In this document: piece after piece, positions 34,696 to 43,667 of the stretch
Layout: every line of letters starts with the position of its first letter
How positions within the stretch are numbered: the stretch's first letter is position 1
Source: an uncultured Prevotella sp.
GTDB taxonomy: Bacteria; Bacteroidota; Bacteroidia; Bacteroidales; Bacteroidaceae
Assembly: GCA_900317685.1 (NCBI GenBank)
Contig: ONHQ01000005.1
Span: 1 to 64,000 of the forward strand
DNA length: 64,000 bases
Direction: 5' to 3'
The notes under the pieces: generated by a model
The model's input: the letters and a program-made list of their open reading frames with translations, nothing else
Told to the model about the DNA's origin: nothing
The model's database searches: none
Program-made: the position numbers and the translations under genes

Positions 34696-34720
34696 GAGAA
34701 TAGCAAAGAACTTAAAATGA
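34658..34720 (+). CDS. possible 20-codon leader ORF coupled to the next gene
   Basis: An ATG at 34658 opens a 20-codon frame (MKKVSSSLSKGVRRI...) whose TGA overlaps the next gene's ATG as ATGA. The peptide would be strongly basic and amphipathic. It lies partly within the inverted repeat, so it may be chance. Confidence 0.25.
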   Translation: MKKVSSSLSKGVRRIAKNLK

Positions 34721-35712
34721 AGAAAACAATGAATAAGCATTTCATTCTCAAATACATTTCACTGCTCGCCCTTCCTATGTTGCTGGGCCTTACATCATGC
34801 CACAGCGGTGACCAGGAGTTTCCTGACTTTGGCTCGACCAGCGTGTACTTTGCCAACCAAGGCTATGTGCGAACCATCGAATTGGGTGAGGACCTGGAAG
34901 TGGATCTCACCAACGACAACAACCATGAGTTCAGTCTCAATGTTGCTATGGGTGGAGGCTATGGCAATAAGCGTGACATCAAGGTGAGCTTTGCCGTCGA
35001 TCCCACGCTGCTTGACAACAAAACGTTTGACGACGGCACGCCGATGACGTTGTTGCCCAGCGACTATTATCAGTTGGAGAGCAACGAGATGGTGATCCCA
35101 TCGGGCAAGATTCAGGGCGGTGTGAAGGTGAAACTCACCGATGCCTTCTTCGCTGATCCGCTGGCAACGACCCGCCACTATGTCCTGCCTGTGCGTATCA
35201 CTCATGTGGAAGGTGCCGACAGCGTGCTGGAGTCAAAGAACTATGTGCTCTGTGCCGTGAAGTTTGTCAATCCCTGGCAGGCCACTTACCTGCGTCGTGG
35301 TGTGGATGTCATCACCAATGCTGACGGCACACAAACCACCGAGGTGCGTCACGCCCAATATGTCGAGAAAGACGAACTGACGGACATCACCACGCTGGGT
35401 CTCAATGCAGCCGCGATGAATGTCTCATTCAAAGACGCCAGTGGCAAGGCGACGGCATGTAAACTGCAACTGCTCTTCAACGGCAACGAGTGCAAAATTA
35501 GTGCGCTCACCGAAGGCTTCACGGCTGAAGGCAGCGGAACGTTTGTCGAGAAAGGTGAGAAACAGAGCATGGGCGGAAAAGACCGCAATGCGCTCTATCT
35601 CAAATACACGGTCCGTTCCGCAACCTTGGGCAAGACAGTCTCCACGACAGACACGCTCGTCGTGCGTGACCGTGGCATCGCACCCGAATACTTCACACCG
35701 AAAAGCGAGTAG
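34717..35712 (+). CDS. outer-membrane lipoprotein of the xylan locus (XusE-like, DUF1735/DUF5627-type)
   Basis: The 331-residue lipoprotein has the lipobox LLGLTSC near residue 28, then an N-terminal Ig-like DUF1735 domain (TSVYFANQGYVRTIEL, then IPSGKIQGGVKVKLTD and HYVLPVRITHV) to about 190. A C-terminal beta domain of about 130 residues follows (VEKDELTDITTLGLNAAAMNV onward), of the DUF5627 sort. It has no catalytic motif. In the xus order it takes the place of XusE, a protein of unknown role that is thought to bind xylan at the cell surface. The ATG at 34729 is an alternative start. Confidence 0.75.
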   Translation: MKKTMNKHFILKYISLLALPMLLGLTSCHSGDQEFPDFGSTSVYFANQGYVRTIELGEDLEVDLTNDNNHEFSLNVAMGGGYGNKRDIKVSFAVDPTLLDNKTFDDGTPMTLLPSDYYQLESNEMVIPSGKIQGGVKVKLTDAFFADPLATTRHYVLPVRITHVEGADSVLESKNYVLCAVKFVNPWQATYLRRGVDVITNADGTQTTEVRHAQYVEKDELTDITTLGLNAAAMNVSFKDASGKATACKLQLLFNGNECKISALTEGFTAEGSGTFVEKGEKQSMGGKDRNALYLKYTVRSATLGKTVSTTDTLVVRDRGIAPEYFTPKSE

Positions 35713-35766
35713 CGGGGCACGAAGAAAATCAAATCTCTTGGAACAATACTCTAATTTCAGAAATCT

Positions 35767-37467
35767 ATGAATATGACAAAATACAAGATTCAGACGGCAC
35801 TTGCCGCAGGCCTCTTCCTGCTGGCCGGATGTGCGGATGAATATAAGTCTGACTATCAGACCGACATGCCTGCCGATGTGGCTTTGGCCAATTATTTGGG
35901 CAGTTTTGACGTGCTGAAGGCTTACGCCGGCTCGATGCATCTCGGTGCCGAGACACCGATGGCGGTGTTGAACAGTCACAACACTGCCTACAGTCAGTTG
36001 CTGACCAACTTCACCGAAGTGCAACCTACCGACGCGTTTACCCATGCTGCTACGGTGAGTGCTCAGGGCGACATTGATTCTACGCGTGCTGTCGATGCGA
36101 TGGCGGAGGCTGGCAATGCACAATTGTCAGTAGTCGGTGGTGCCCTTTCTTCACCGCTCTCTACGCAGGCAAGCTATATGAGCAACGTGACGGCAGACAC
36201 CTATGTGCCGGGCGGAACAAAGGAAGGAGCTTTCAAACTTGTCGACTTCAATGATATGGCTCTCGGTACAAAGATCGCCGGCTCAGGCGGTGCTCCCGCC
36301 GAGGTGGTCAAGGATCCCAATGGAGAGAAAGGTCAGGTGCTGCACTATACGGCAGCTTTCAACCACTGCTTTGTCGACATTCAGCTTCCCAAGGGCATGA
36401 CGTTGGGCGACCTCAAGGAGGGCTTTTGCGACTATATGCTGCTGAGTACCGGTTGGGTTCCGGCTTCTGTGGTGAAAGTCGTGGTGAACGGCGCAAGCGT
36501 CGAGGGCTCTGCTACCAATGCAGTAGGGCAGGGCATCGTGAAAGGGCAGTGGGGTGTCTACCATTTCAACTTTGACGGAATACAGGAAAAACTTTCCGAT
36601 GATCAAAAGGCTGCCACATCCTTCAAGTTGGGTATTGGTGACGTCTGCTCCAATCCTAACTACTATATCGGTGCCATCACGCTCAAGGGTAGCTACCTCG
36701 CTGACGGACACTACGAGCCCCGGCCTATGGCAGAAAAGCGCGCCGATGCGCTCAAAGCGATGGACAAATACTTGAAGACTGTTGTCGGTGGCTATGGCGA
36801 TAAGGTGAAGACATGGATTCTTGCTGCTGACTATCTTGCAGGCGAGGGACAGCAGGGACAGTTGCTCACCTCGAAGGACGACAGCAATCATTATTATATT
36901 AATGAGTATCTCGGTGACGACTTCGTCGTGGATTTGGCAAAGATGGCCAAGGGCTACCAGAGCGATGCCGCGCTCTTCTACAGCGACAACAATCTCGAGC
37001 GCGATGCCACGAAGCTGACCAACCTGCAGGCGATGGTCAAGGAGTGGAACGACAAGGGAGCGGGACTGACCGGTGTCAACGCTGAAGTGCATTTGCGTTA
37101 CAATGCCGGTCAGCTTGCTGCCAACAAGCAGGGTATCGACAACATGCTGAAAGCACTGGCTGCTACCGGACTGAAGGTACGTCTTTCGGGTCTGGACATG
37201 GTGGCTGTGGACAATGACGGCAGTGTCATTCCCACCAAGCAGCTCACCGGGGAAGAGCTCAAAGCCATGGCCGACTACTACGACTATGTTATCAAGCAGT
37301 ACATTGCGCTCGTGCCTGAGAAGCAGCGGCAAGGCATCTCCTTCTCGGCCTACAATGCCGACGGCAGTCATGTGGGGCTTTGGACAAATGCCTTCAACCG
37401 CGTGGCCACCTATGCCGGTGTCGCCGAAGGCCTGCAAGGCACAACGGTTACCTGGCCAAGCAAGTAA
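35767..37467 (+). CDS. GH10-like surface lipoprotein, catalytically inactive, with inserted binding domain
   Basis: The 566-residue lipoprotein (lipobox LLAGC, Cys22) has the GH10 xylanase fold split by a beta-sandwich insert at about 150-315, as in Xyn10C-type enzymes. GH10 landmarks remain: ANYLGSFDVL, NFTEVQPTDAF (normally TENEMK), YSDNNLE at 405-411 (normally YNDYN), NAEVHL at 438-443, and GLWTNAFNRVATYAG near the end. The acid/base segment WDVVNE reads WILAAD (350-355), and the nucleophile segment TELD reads SGLD (474-477), so both catalytic glutamates are gone. It should bind but not cut xylan, and so serve as a surface glycan-binding protein. It sits where the active GH10 is found in the xus cluster. 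Confidence 0.8.
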   Translation: MNMTKYKIQTALAAGLFLLAGCADEYKSDYQTDMPADVALANYLGSFDVLKAYAGSMHLGAETPMAVLNSHNTAYSQLLTNFTEVQPTDAFTHAATVSAQGDIDSTRAVDAMAEAGNAQLSVVGGALSSPLSTQASYMSNVTADTYVPGGTKEGAFKLVDFNDMALGTKIAGSGGAPAEVVKDPNGEKGQVLHYTAAFNHCFVDIQLPKGMTLGDLKEGFCDYMLLSTGWVPASVVKVVVNGASVEGSATNAVGQGIVKGQWGVYHFNFDGIQEKLSDDQKAATSFKLGIGDVCSNPNYYIGAITLKGSYLADGHYEPRPMAEKRADALKAMDKYLKTVVGGYGDKVKTWILAADYLAGEGQQGQLLTSKDDSNHYYINEYLGDDFVVDLAKMAKGYQSDAALFYSDNNLERDATKLTNLQAMVKEWNDKGAGLTGVNAEVHLRYNAGQLAANKQGIDNMLKALAATGLKVRLSGLDMVAVDNDGSVIPTKQLTGEELKAMADYYDYVIKQYIALVPEKQRQGISFSAYNADGSHVGLWTNAFNRVATYAGVAEGLQGTTVTWPSK

Positions 37468-37477
37468 TGAATGCTAT

Positions 37478-37538
37478 GTCAAGAACTTGAGAATGAGAGT
37501 ATGGACAGTTCTTCCATTCTCTCATTCTTGATAATAAG
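37478..37538. repeat. inverted repeat and 15-bp dispersed repeat between the GH10-like and GH98 genes
   Basis: TCAAGAACTTGAGAATGAGAG and CATTCTCTCATTCTTGA form imperfect arms of a stem-loop. The right end holds ATTCTTGATAATAAG (37524-37538), identical to 15202-15216. Confidence 0.5.
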
Positions 37539-37580
37539 CCATCTAAGTATCTATTAGTTATTCATCAAATAATCCCTTCT

Positions 37581-40571
37581 ATGAAATCAATCCTACGCAA
37601 CTTATTCCTCCTGCTCCTCCTGGACTTTACGCTCACGGCAGGAGCCCAGCAGCGGCGACCCATCGACTCGCGTCACCCATTGTGGCTTGTGCATGTCGAC
37701 GTTTGGAACAAAGCCAATCCGCAGGCTATCATTGACATGATACCCAAGGACATCCGTCCTTTTGTCTGCATGAACCTCTCGCTCTCATGCCAATATGACA
37801 CAGAGAAGAACGTCTATAAAATGCCACAGGACGGTGTGGCTACATTCAAGTCGTGGGCTACCGTCTGCCAGCAAAACGGCGTGTGGTTTACCTGTCAGCC
37901 GGCCAGCGGCGGACACACACATATCCAGGACAGCGACCTCGATACCTTTGAGTATTTCTTCAAGACCTATCCCAACTTCCTGGGCTGGAACTATGCAGAG
38001 CAGTTCTGGGGCTTTGACGCACCGGGCGACAAGAGCTCGAGCACGCAGGAATCCCGCATCGCTCTCTTTGCCAAACTTGTGGAGATGTCGCACAAATACG
38101 GTGGCTTCCTGACGGTGAGCTTCTGCGGAAACATCTGGTCGCATCCGCTGACACCGGTGGGTATGCTCAAACGCAATGCCGACTTGCTCGCAGCCTGTGA
38201 GAAATATCCCGAGGCGATCCTGTGGCTCTATAAATACACGACGACGTCGTGTTTCTACAGTACCGAGAGTGTCACCTGGGGACCCTATATTGCCGGGTTG
38301 GCCAACAACTATGGTGTCCGCTATGACAACTGTGGATGGAACGGAGCGCTCGATGTGATGCTTGGCAAAGACAGCGGCAAGAAATATCCCGTTGCCGCCG
38401 GACTCTCCACGGTCATGGAGCAGAGCTGTGTCAATGGTGGTGCTGTATGGGACGGACCCGAACTCATCTGGACAGAAGATTTCAAGAACCTCGACAATAC
38501 AAAGGTCGATGGCTACACACATCGTAACTGGGGCTGCTTCCCGGGCTTCCAGAATGTGTGGGTGGATATGTTCCGTAAGATCATCGACGGCTCGCTCTAT
38601 ATTCCCACACGACAGGAGGTGCTGGGCAAAACGAAGATCGTTGTCGTGAACGACCTCACCTCGGGCAGCGACGAGGACAAATATGTAGGATGGAATGATC
38701 TGTACGACGGGTTGTATAAGCAGGAAGATCCCATGAACAAAGGCAATGGCTACTACATGGACAACCTGACGTGGTTTAAGAAGACCGGACGCTATGGTGC
38801 CATTCCCGTCGTGCCTGAACTTTATGACAACCTTGCCAAAGCAATTCCCCTGCAAGTGAAGAAGTCGGCAAAATGGGCAAATCAACGGGCTAAGCTCAAA
38901 GATTTCACGACACAATATCCTGAAGTGAGCACGGGCGACCTTTATGTCAACCGCTATCGCAACCAGCTGATCACCTACACGCCGTACTCCTATTTTAATA
39001 GTAAGCGGACGGCCTCTGCAACGATTCCCTTGCAGTACAACACTTGCAAGGAACTGCAGCTCACCTGGGGCATGCTCACCGCTGCCGCTGTCAGGGAGTA
39101 TGCTGACCACATCAACCTTTATCTCAACAACTACCGCACCGACACCATTGCACCGGTCACCGACAAGATCGTTGTCAAGGGTGCTACGGCAAAGCCCAGC
39201 TACACCTATACGGTCGGTACGGAGCAGCTGCCTGCTACGGTAGCCGCCAACGCTCCGCAGGCTACGCTCTCTGACAGTTGGGACGCCGCCACCGGCACCT
39301 ACACACTGCTTGTCTCGCACTGTGGTTCGGTCAACATCAAGTTGAGTTGCAAAGGCAGCGCCACCGGACGCAGCACAGACTACCTTCCTGACACTCCTTT
39401 GGAGAGTCCCCGTCAGCCGGAGGCTTACGGCGGACCGGTCACCATCGAGGCTGAGGATATGGACTACCGCTCTATCCAGGAGTGCTGTCTGAGTCCCTAT
39501 GATATTCATCCCGATGAGCGCGGCAATGTGGGCAATGGCTATGTCATCATGGGTACAAGCAAAGACGGCAGTCTGCGTCATGTGTTCAATGCCCATGTAG
39601 GCGGCAACTACCGTGTGACCCTTCGCTATACGAACACCGGTAAGCAGGGTAACCTGAAGGTGAGCGTCAACGGCACTGAGAAGAAGGTGGGCTGCGACGT
39701 GACCGCCAAAAACGAGTGGCGCACGGTGAGCCTTGGTTTCCAACTCAACAAGGGTGCCAACACACTCACGATCGACAACGTCAGTGGTACGAATCTCTGC
39801 CTTGACCAGGTGGTCTATGAGCCCACCACTGAGCAGGTCAAAGACGATGGGGCCTTTGAGGATACGCCCGATGAGCCCGTCACGCCCAGTGATCCCGCTT
39901 ATCCCTATGTTGTCCTTCGTGACAACTTTGCGCAGGAAGGTGCCAATATGGTGCCGAAGGGATGGGTGATGGCCAATGGAGACGTGATGGTCACTCCGGG
40001 ACCGGCGGGCTCCGGTCCCCGTATCTTCCGGTTCCCAGAAGGCAGCACGTTTACCTATGGACTGTATGTACGCACGCCTTCTTCCACTACCGGCTATGGT
40101 ATCTATGGTACGATGCCGGACTATCAGGTTGCGTTGAAGTCTTCGGCAAAATACTGTCTGAGCCTTGATGCGGCTGCTTGGAAAGGGACACCATATCTAA
40201 AGGTAGAGGTTCTTGACGAGAACACTAATGAAATCAAGAGCAAGATAGTGCCTTGCAAGCCTAACTTGGAGGGCTCTACATCAAATGTGTTCACTGGTGC
40301 CACTCATGTTTCTCTTGGTTTCACGGTACCTGCTGACGGCAACTATCTCTTCCGCTTTAGTCCTGTCGTTAACGAGAATGGCGACGGTGGCTATTGGCTG
40401 GAGACAATGATCGGAAATATCGTATTGACCTCAGACACGCCTACCGGCATCCACAACTTGTTGCTTGACACAAAGAATGATGGCAAAGCCTACGACCTCA
40501 ACGGGCGACAAGTGCAAGGCAAGGTGAATGGCGTGGTCATCAAGAATGGACGTAAGTACGTAGAAAAATAA
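37581..40571 (+). CDS. GH98 endo-xylanase-like enzyme with carbohydrate-binding module
   Basis: The 996-residue secreted enzyme has a signal peptide (to about TAGAQ, residue 23). The GH98 catalytic domain covers about 25-330, with HPLWLVHVDVWN and three conserved acids: E140 (NYAEQFWGFD), D249 (VRYDNCGW) and E294 (WDGPELIW). The GH98 C-terminal domain runs to about 600. A CBM6/35-like module follows (VTIEAEDMDYRS to CLDQVVYEP, about 620-755), then a second beta module. It ends in YDLNGRQVQGKVNGVVIKNG, resembling C-terminal sorting-type sequences. A GH98 from Bacteroides ovatus cuts highly branched glucuronoarabinoxylan; other GH98 cut blood-group glycans. The xylan context favours the first. 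It is the last gene of the operon. Confidence 0.85.
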   Translation: MKSILRNLFLLLLLDFTLTAGAQQRRPIDSRHPLWLVHVDVWNKANPQAIIDMIPKDIRPFVCMNLSLSCQYDTEKNVYKMPQDGVATFKSWATVCQQNGVWFTCQPASGGHTHIQDSDLDTFEYFFKTYPNFLGWNYAEQFWGFDAPGDKSSSTQESRIALFAKLVEMSHKYGGFLTVSFCGNIWSHPLTPVGMLKRNADLLAACEKYPEAILWLYKYTTTSCFYSTESVTWGPYIAGLANNYGVRYDNCGWNGALDVMLGKDSGKKYPVAAGLSTVMEQSCVNGGAVWDGPELIWTEDFKNLDNTKVDGYTHRNWGCFPGFQNVWVDMFRKIIDGSLYIPTRQEVLGKTKIVVVNDLTSGSDEDKYVGWNDLYDGLYKQEDPMNKGNGYYMDNLTWFKKTGRYGAIPVVPELYDNLAKAIPLQVKKSAKWANQRAKLKDFTTQYPEVSTGDLYVNRYRNQLITYTPYSYFNSKRTASATIPLQYNTCKELQLTWGMLTAAAVREYADHINLYLNNYRTDTIAPVTDKIVVKGATAKPSYTYTVGTEQLPATVAANAPQATLSDSWDAATGTYTLLVSHCGSVNIKLSCKGSATGRSTDYLPDTPLESPRQPEAYGGPVTIEAEDMDYRSIQECCLSPYDIHPDERGNVGNGYVIMGTSKDGSLRHVFNAHVGGNYRVTLRYTNTGKQGNLKVSVNGTEKKVGCDVTAKNEWRTVSLGFQLNKGANTLTIDNVSGTNLCLDQVVYEPTTEQVKDDGAFEDTPDEPVTPSDPAYPYVVLRDNFAQEGANMVPKGWVMANGDVMVTPGPAGSGPRIFRFPEGSTFTYGLYVRTPSSTTGYGIYGTMPDYQVALKSSAKYCLSLDAAAWKGTPYLKVEVLDENTNEIKSKIVPCKPNLEGSTSNVFTGATHVSLGFTVPADGNYLFRFSPVVNENGDGGYWLETMIGNIVLTSDTPTGIHNLLLDTKNDGKAYDLNGRQVQGKVNGVVIKNGRKYVEK

Positions 40572-40661
40572 AAGAATTACTATCAAGTCAAGAATTCAGC
40601 AATGTTCAAGCGATTACTGATCCCATAAACAACTACTTGTTCTATATATCATGAAATGTCA

Positions 40662-40695
40662 AGGGGGACTGTCGTGAAGACAGTCCCCCTGTTTT
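40662..40695 (+). terminator. strong rho-independent terminator of the xylan operon
   Basis: Perfect 12-bp arms AGGGGGACTGTC (40662-40673) and GACAGTCCCCCT (40679-40690) enclose GTGAA and are followed by GTTTTT. Confidence 0.92.
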
Positions 40696-40772
40696 TAATG
40701 CTATTTGCTCAGAACTCCCTTGGCTTCTATCTCATAGACCATGATGCTTGGGTCTTGTACTGCTATTTTCTC

Positions 40773-43352
40773 TCATTTCATGTCGTTTAATGCGCCATTG
40801 CCAAAGTAGCTGTAATGGTTATTATCGGGGTTGACAACAATCTGCTCCAAGACAATCTCGGGATCTACCATGATGATCTTAAGCGTATGGTGCCCGGCTG
40901 TGATGCCTGGGAAAGAAGCATCGAGCCAACGCATATTGTCGAAGACCTCGTTGCGCATGGGGCGCTGACGTCCTTGCCAGAATCCACTGAGCGCCAGACG
41001 GCTCTGAGGTGGCAGTGGTTTCAGTACTTTGGAGTGTGCCAGATTCTTGGGATTGTATTCCGCAAACGTGTCGACAAGTCCCCGTCGTGCGTCGATAACT
41101 TGTATCGGCTGGTCATCGATCTGCACGGCGATGCGCAGTCCTCTTTCAGGCATTACGTCTTGTGTTGGCAATATGCCGAGCGCTACGGTAGCCTTGTCGG
41201 TGAGATTGACATCGTAGGTAAGCACGGCTCCACTGTTTCGCGCCAGCACATTGCTGCTGCCCATACAGCCCTTGCCCCGTCCTAACTGAGGCAGAAATAT
41301 CCATGAGGCTCCTTTGCCGTCGCTCTTACTGGTATAGTGGCAGGCCGCGATGGAATACTCTTTTGTGTCAGGCTGTTTTCGCAGAGCATAGTCCACATTG
41401 AAGTCAAGCGCGCCCTTGCTGGGATTGTCAATCTTGTCTTTCTCCTTGAAGCCTTCACGAATGGCTTTTGCGGAGAGCTTCATCGGATTGATGTTGTCCT
41501 TGGGCATATACCAGTTGGTGTAGCCGATATGCTTGTCCTGCATCATCTTGTCCCACTTGCCGCCGGCCAGTGTCTGATAATAGTCGCTGAGTTCCTTGTC
41601 ACGGGCCATGAGCTGCTCGATGAGCACCGAGTCACCTCGTGTGGCTGCGTTATAGATGAGCGCCACACCGGCACTGGCCACCACCGGGTAGTAGACCAAC
41701 TGGTAATAAGCATCCTGCGCGTTGGCCGGAATCTTTGTTCTCAAACTTTCCGCGCGTGAGCTGAGCGAAAGCCACAGGCTGTCGGTGAAGTTCATCTCTT
41801 CACGGTTGAAGATACCTGGAGTCTGCACTTCCGGTTTCCGCCACAGATTATATTTGGCATAGCGCGCAATGAGGTCAGCGGCTTCTTCGGCATTTTGCTG
41901 GCCGAAAGCTTCGGCTGTGAAGTGCTGTAGCCACTTCTGTTCATCGCCAGCCTTGATAGCATCAGGGTTCCACGCGTACTGCATGATGAAGTCGATGGGC
42001 ACCTCCTTGGGCTTGAGATCTCCCACGTTGATGATCCAGATGCGGTCGATACCGGTCTTGTATGCCAGGTTGAGCTGCTCTCTGAGCTTTGGCAACGGTG
42101 AGGTATTGATCCACCGGTCGTTCCATGGCCCGCCGTTCATGTCGATGTGATAGTAGAGTCCGAGTCCGCCTTTGCGCTTATGTTCAAAGTCGCGACCGAT
42201 GCGGCGGATGTAGCCCCAGTTGTTGTCGCAAAGCAGCAGTGTGACGTCGTCGGGCACCGTGAAGCCGGCATCGTAGTAGCGTTGTACTTCCGTGAAGATA
42301 GCCCACAACTGTGGCACGGCGTCTTCGCGTCCATAAACTTTCCTGATGATGTCGCGTTGTCCCTTGATGACCTTCCGCAGCGTCTTCATGTTTTCCTCGT
42401 CATCACCTTTTCCCATGGCCACATCACCGTCGCCGCGCATGCCGATGGTCACAAGGTTGTCGTAAGCCTTGTTGCGTTTCAAGCCATCGAGGAAGAAGCG
42501 GTCCAGTCGTTCTTTGTTCACACTGTAGTCCCAAGGACCGATCTCGCTCTTGCGGGAGACATATTCCCGGTGTGCCCGCATCATCGGCTCGTGATGGCTG
42601 GTACCCATGACGATGCCGTATTCGTCGGCCAGCCGCGGACTCTCAGGGTCGTCCTCGTTGAAGCGGGATCCCCACATCGCAGGCCAAAGATAGTTGGCTT
42701 TCAGACGAAGCAGGAGCTCGAAGAGATGAGCATACATCTTGGAGTTGATGCCGCCAAAATGCTTTGTGGCCCATTCGCCAAAGGAGGGCCACTCGTCATT
42801 GATGAAGATGCCACGATATTTCACCTTGGGTGAAGGCTGCACGAAACGTCCGGCAGTCCAATAAACATTGTCTTGGTGCTGGACTGGCACATCTGCCCAC
42901 CAGTACCAGGGCGACACGCCGATGCGCTGGCTGATCTCATAGATGCCGTAGATGGTACCGCGCTTATCGCTTCCTGCCACGACGAGATTGCCGTCAACAA
43001 CATCTATGATAAACGATTCCCACTGTCCTTTCACGCGACTGACATCTATTTTCCGCTGTCGGATCAGTTGGTCGATGACGTGGCTCTTGCCAATGGTGCC
43101 GACAAGAATGTGTCCGTCCGTCGGTTGTCCCTTTAGTCGGCTGACGGTTTCCACGGCACTCGCTGTACCAGATACCTTCCTCACGTCGTCGGCAAGATCG
43201 TTTGCCGCTCTAATCACGCCTTTCCAGTCGTCAGCGTCGACAGTGATCGTTGCCGCATGATGGTCCTCGGCAATACAGAAGTTGCGGCTTGCCGCTCTGC
43301 CGTTCATCGCCATGAAAAAAAGAAGGAAGAATGTAATTAATTGCTTTTGCAT
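40773..43352 (-). CDS. GH115 xylan alpha-1,2-(4-O-methyl)glucuronidase
   Basis: The 859-residue enzyme has a signal peptide (to about GRAA) and the GH115 layout. An N-terminal alpha/beta domain contains WESFIIDVVDGNLVVAGSDK and RGTIYGIYEISQRIGVSPWYWWADVP. The TIM-barrel core begins at KYRGIFINDEWPSFGEWA, with LKANYLWPAMWGSRFNEDDP and GIVMGTSHHEPMMRAH. Helical and beta C-terminal domains follow. The family removes glucuronic acid or its methyl ether from internal xylose residues of the chain, so it fits a glucuronoarabinoxylan locus. It is convergent with the xylan operon and divergent from the GH29 gene. The end is YFGNGALNDMK. Confidence 0.92.
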   Translation of the reverse strand: MQKQLITFFLLFFMAMNGRAASRNFCIAEDHHAATITVDADDWKGVIRAANDLADDVRKVSGTASAVETVSRLKGQPTDGHILVGTIGKSHVIDQLIRQRKIDVSRVKGQWESFIIDVVDGNLVVAGSDKRGTIYGIYEISQRIGVSPWYWWADVPVQHQDNVYWTAGRFVQPSPKVKYRGIFINDEWPSFGEWATKHFGGINSKMYAHLFELLLRLKANYLWPAMWGSRFNEDDPESPRLADEYGIVMGTSHHEPMMRAHREYVSRKSEIGPWDYSVNKERLDRFFLDGLKRNKAYDNLVTIGMRGDGDVAMGKGDDEENMKTLRKVIKGQRDIIRKVYGREDAVPQLWAIFTEVQRYYDAGFTVPDDVTLLLCDNNWGYIRRIGRDFEHKRKGGLGLYYHIDMNGGPWNDRWINTSPLPKLREQLNLAYKTGIDRIWIINVGDLKPKEVPIDFIMQYAWNPDAIKAGDEQKWLQHFTAEAFGQQNAEEAADLIARYAKYNLWRKPEVQTPGIFNREEMNFTDSLWLSLSSRAESLRTKIPANAQDAYYQLVYYPVVASAGVALIYNAATRGDSVLIEQLMARDKELSDYYQTLAGGKWDKMMQDKHIGYTNWYMPKDNINPMKLSAKAIREGFKEKDKIDNPSKGALDFNVDYALRKQPDTKEYSIAACHYTSKSDGKGASWIFLPQLGRGKGCMGSSNVLARNSGAVLTYDVNLTDKATVALGILPTQDVMPERGLRIAVQIDDQPIQVIDARRGLVDTFAEYNPKNLAHSKVLKPLPPQSRLALSGFWQGRQRPMRNEVFDNMRWLDASFPGITAGHHTLKIIMVDPEIVLEQIVVNPDNNHYSYFGNGALNDMK

Positions 43353-43383
43353 GGTTGAATAGTGCTTAGATGTAATTTGAGAT

Positions 43384-43480
43384 AAAGTTACAAAGAAAAT
43401 GTCAGCAACATCTCGGAATTTGTTGCATATACTAAATGATATGTATCATAGACAGTCTATATTGGTATTATGCAACATAT
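43384..43480. promoter_or_regulatory. divergent promoter region of the GH115 and GH29 genes with TGCAACA-type sites
   Basis: On the minus strand TAACTTTA (near 43384-43391) is a weak -7 box for GH115. TGTTGCA (43421-43427) and TGCAACATAT (43471-43480) face each other and resemble the half-sites upstream of susC. The GH29 -7 box TATCTTTG is further on at 43575-43582. Confidence 0.4.
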
Positions 43481-43667
43481 ATCAGACAACTCCCAAGGCT
43501 TGACGGGCTGAACTGTGAGATGTTCCTATCAGTAAGTTGATCGTTCGGTTCGTTATAATTTGTTTTTAATTTTGTATCTTTGCAAGTGGAAAGTAACAAG
43601 GACATGCTGACTCTCTCATCCTTTGCTAATAACCAATATCTATAATGATAACCCCAAATTAATACAA

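Noticed and set aside
36283-37437. 384-codon minus-strand frame
   Set aside because: Antisense shadow of the GH10-like gene, with no signal peptide or domain pattern.
37785-39743. 652-codon open frame on the minus strand
   Set aside because: It lies wholly inside the GH98 gene in antisense, and its translation has no recognisable domain. GC-rich codon use leaves such frames open.
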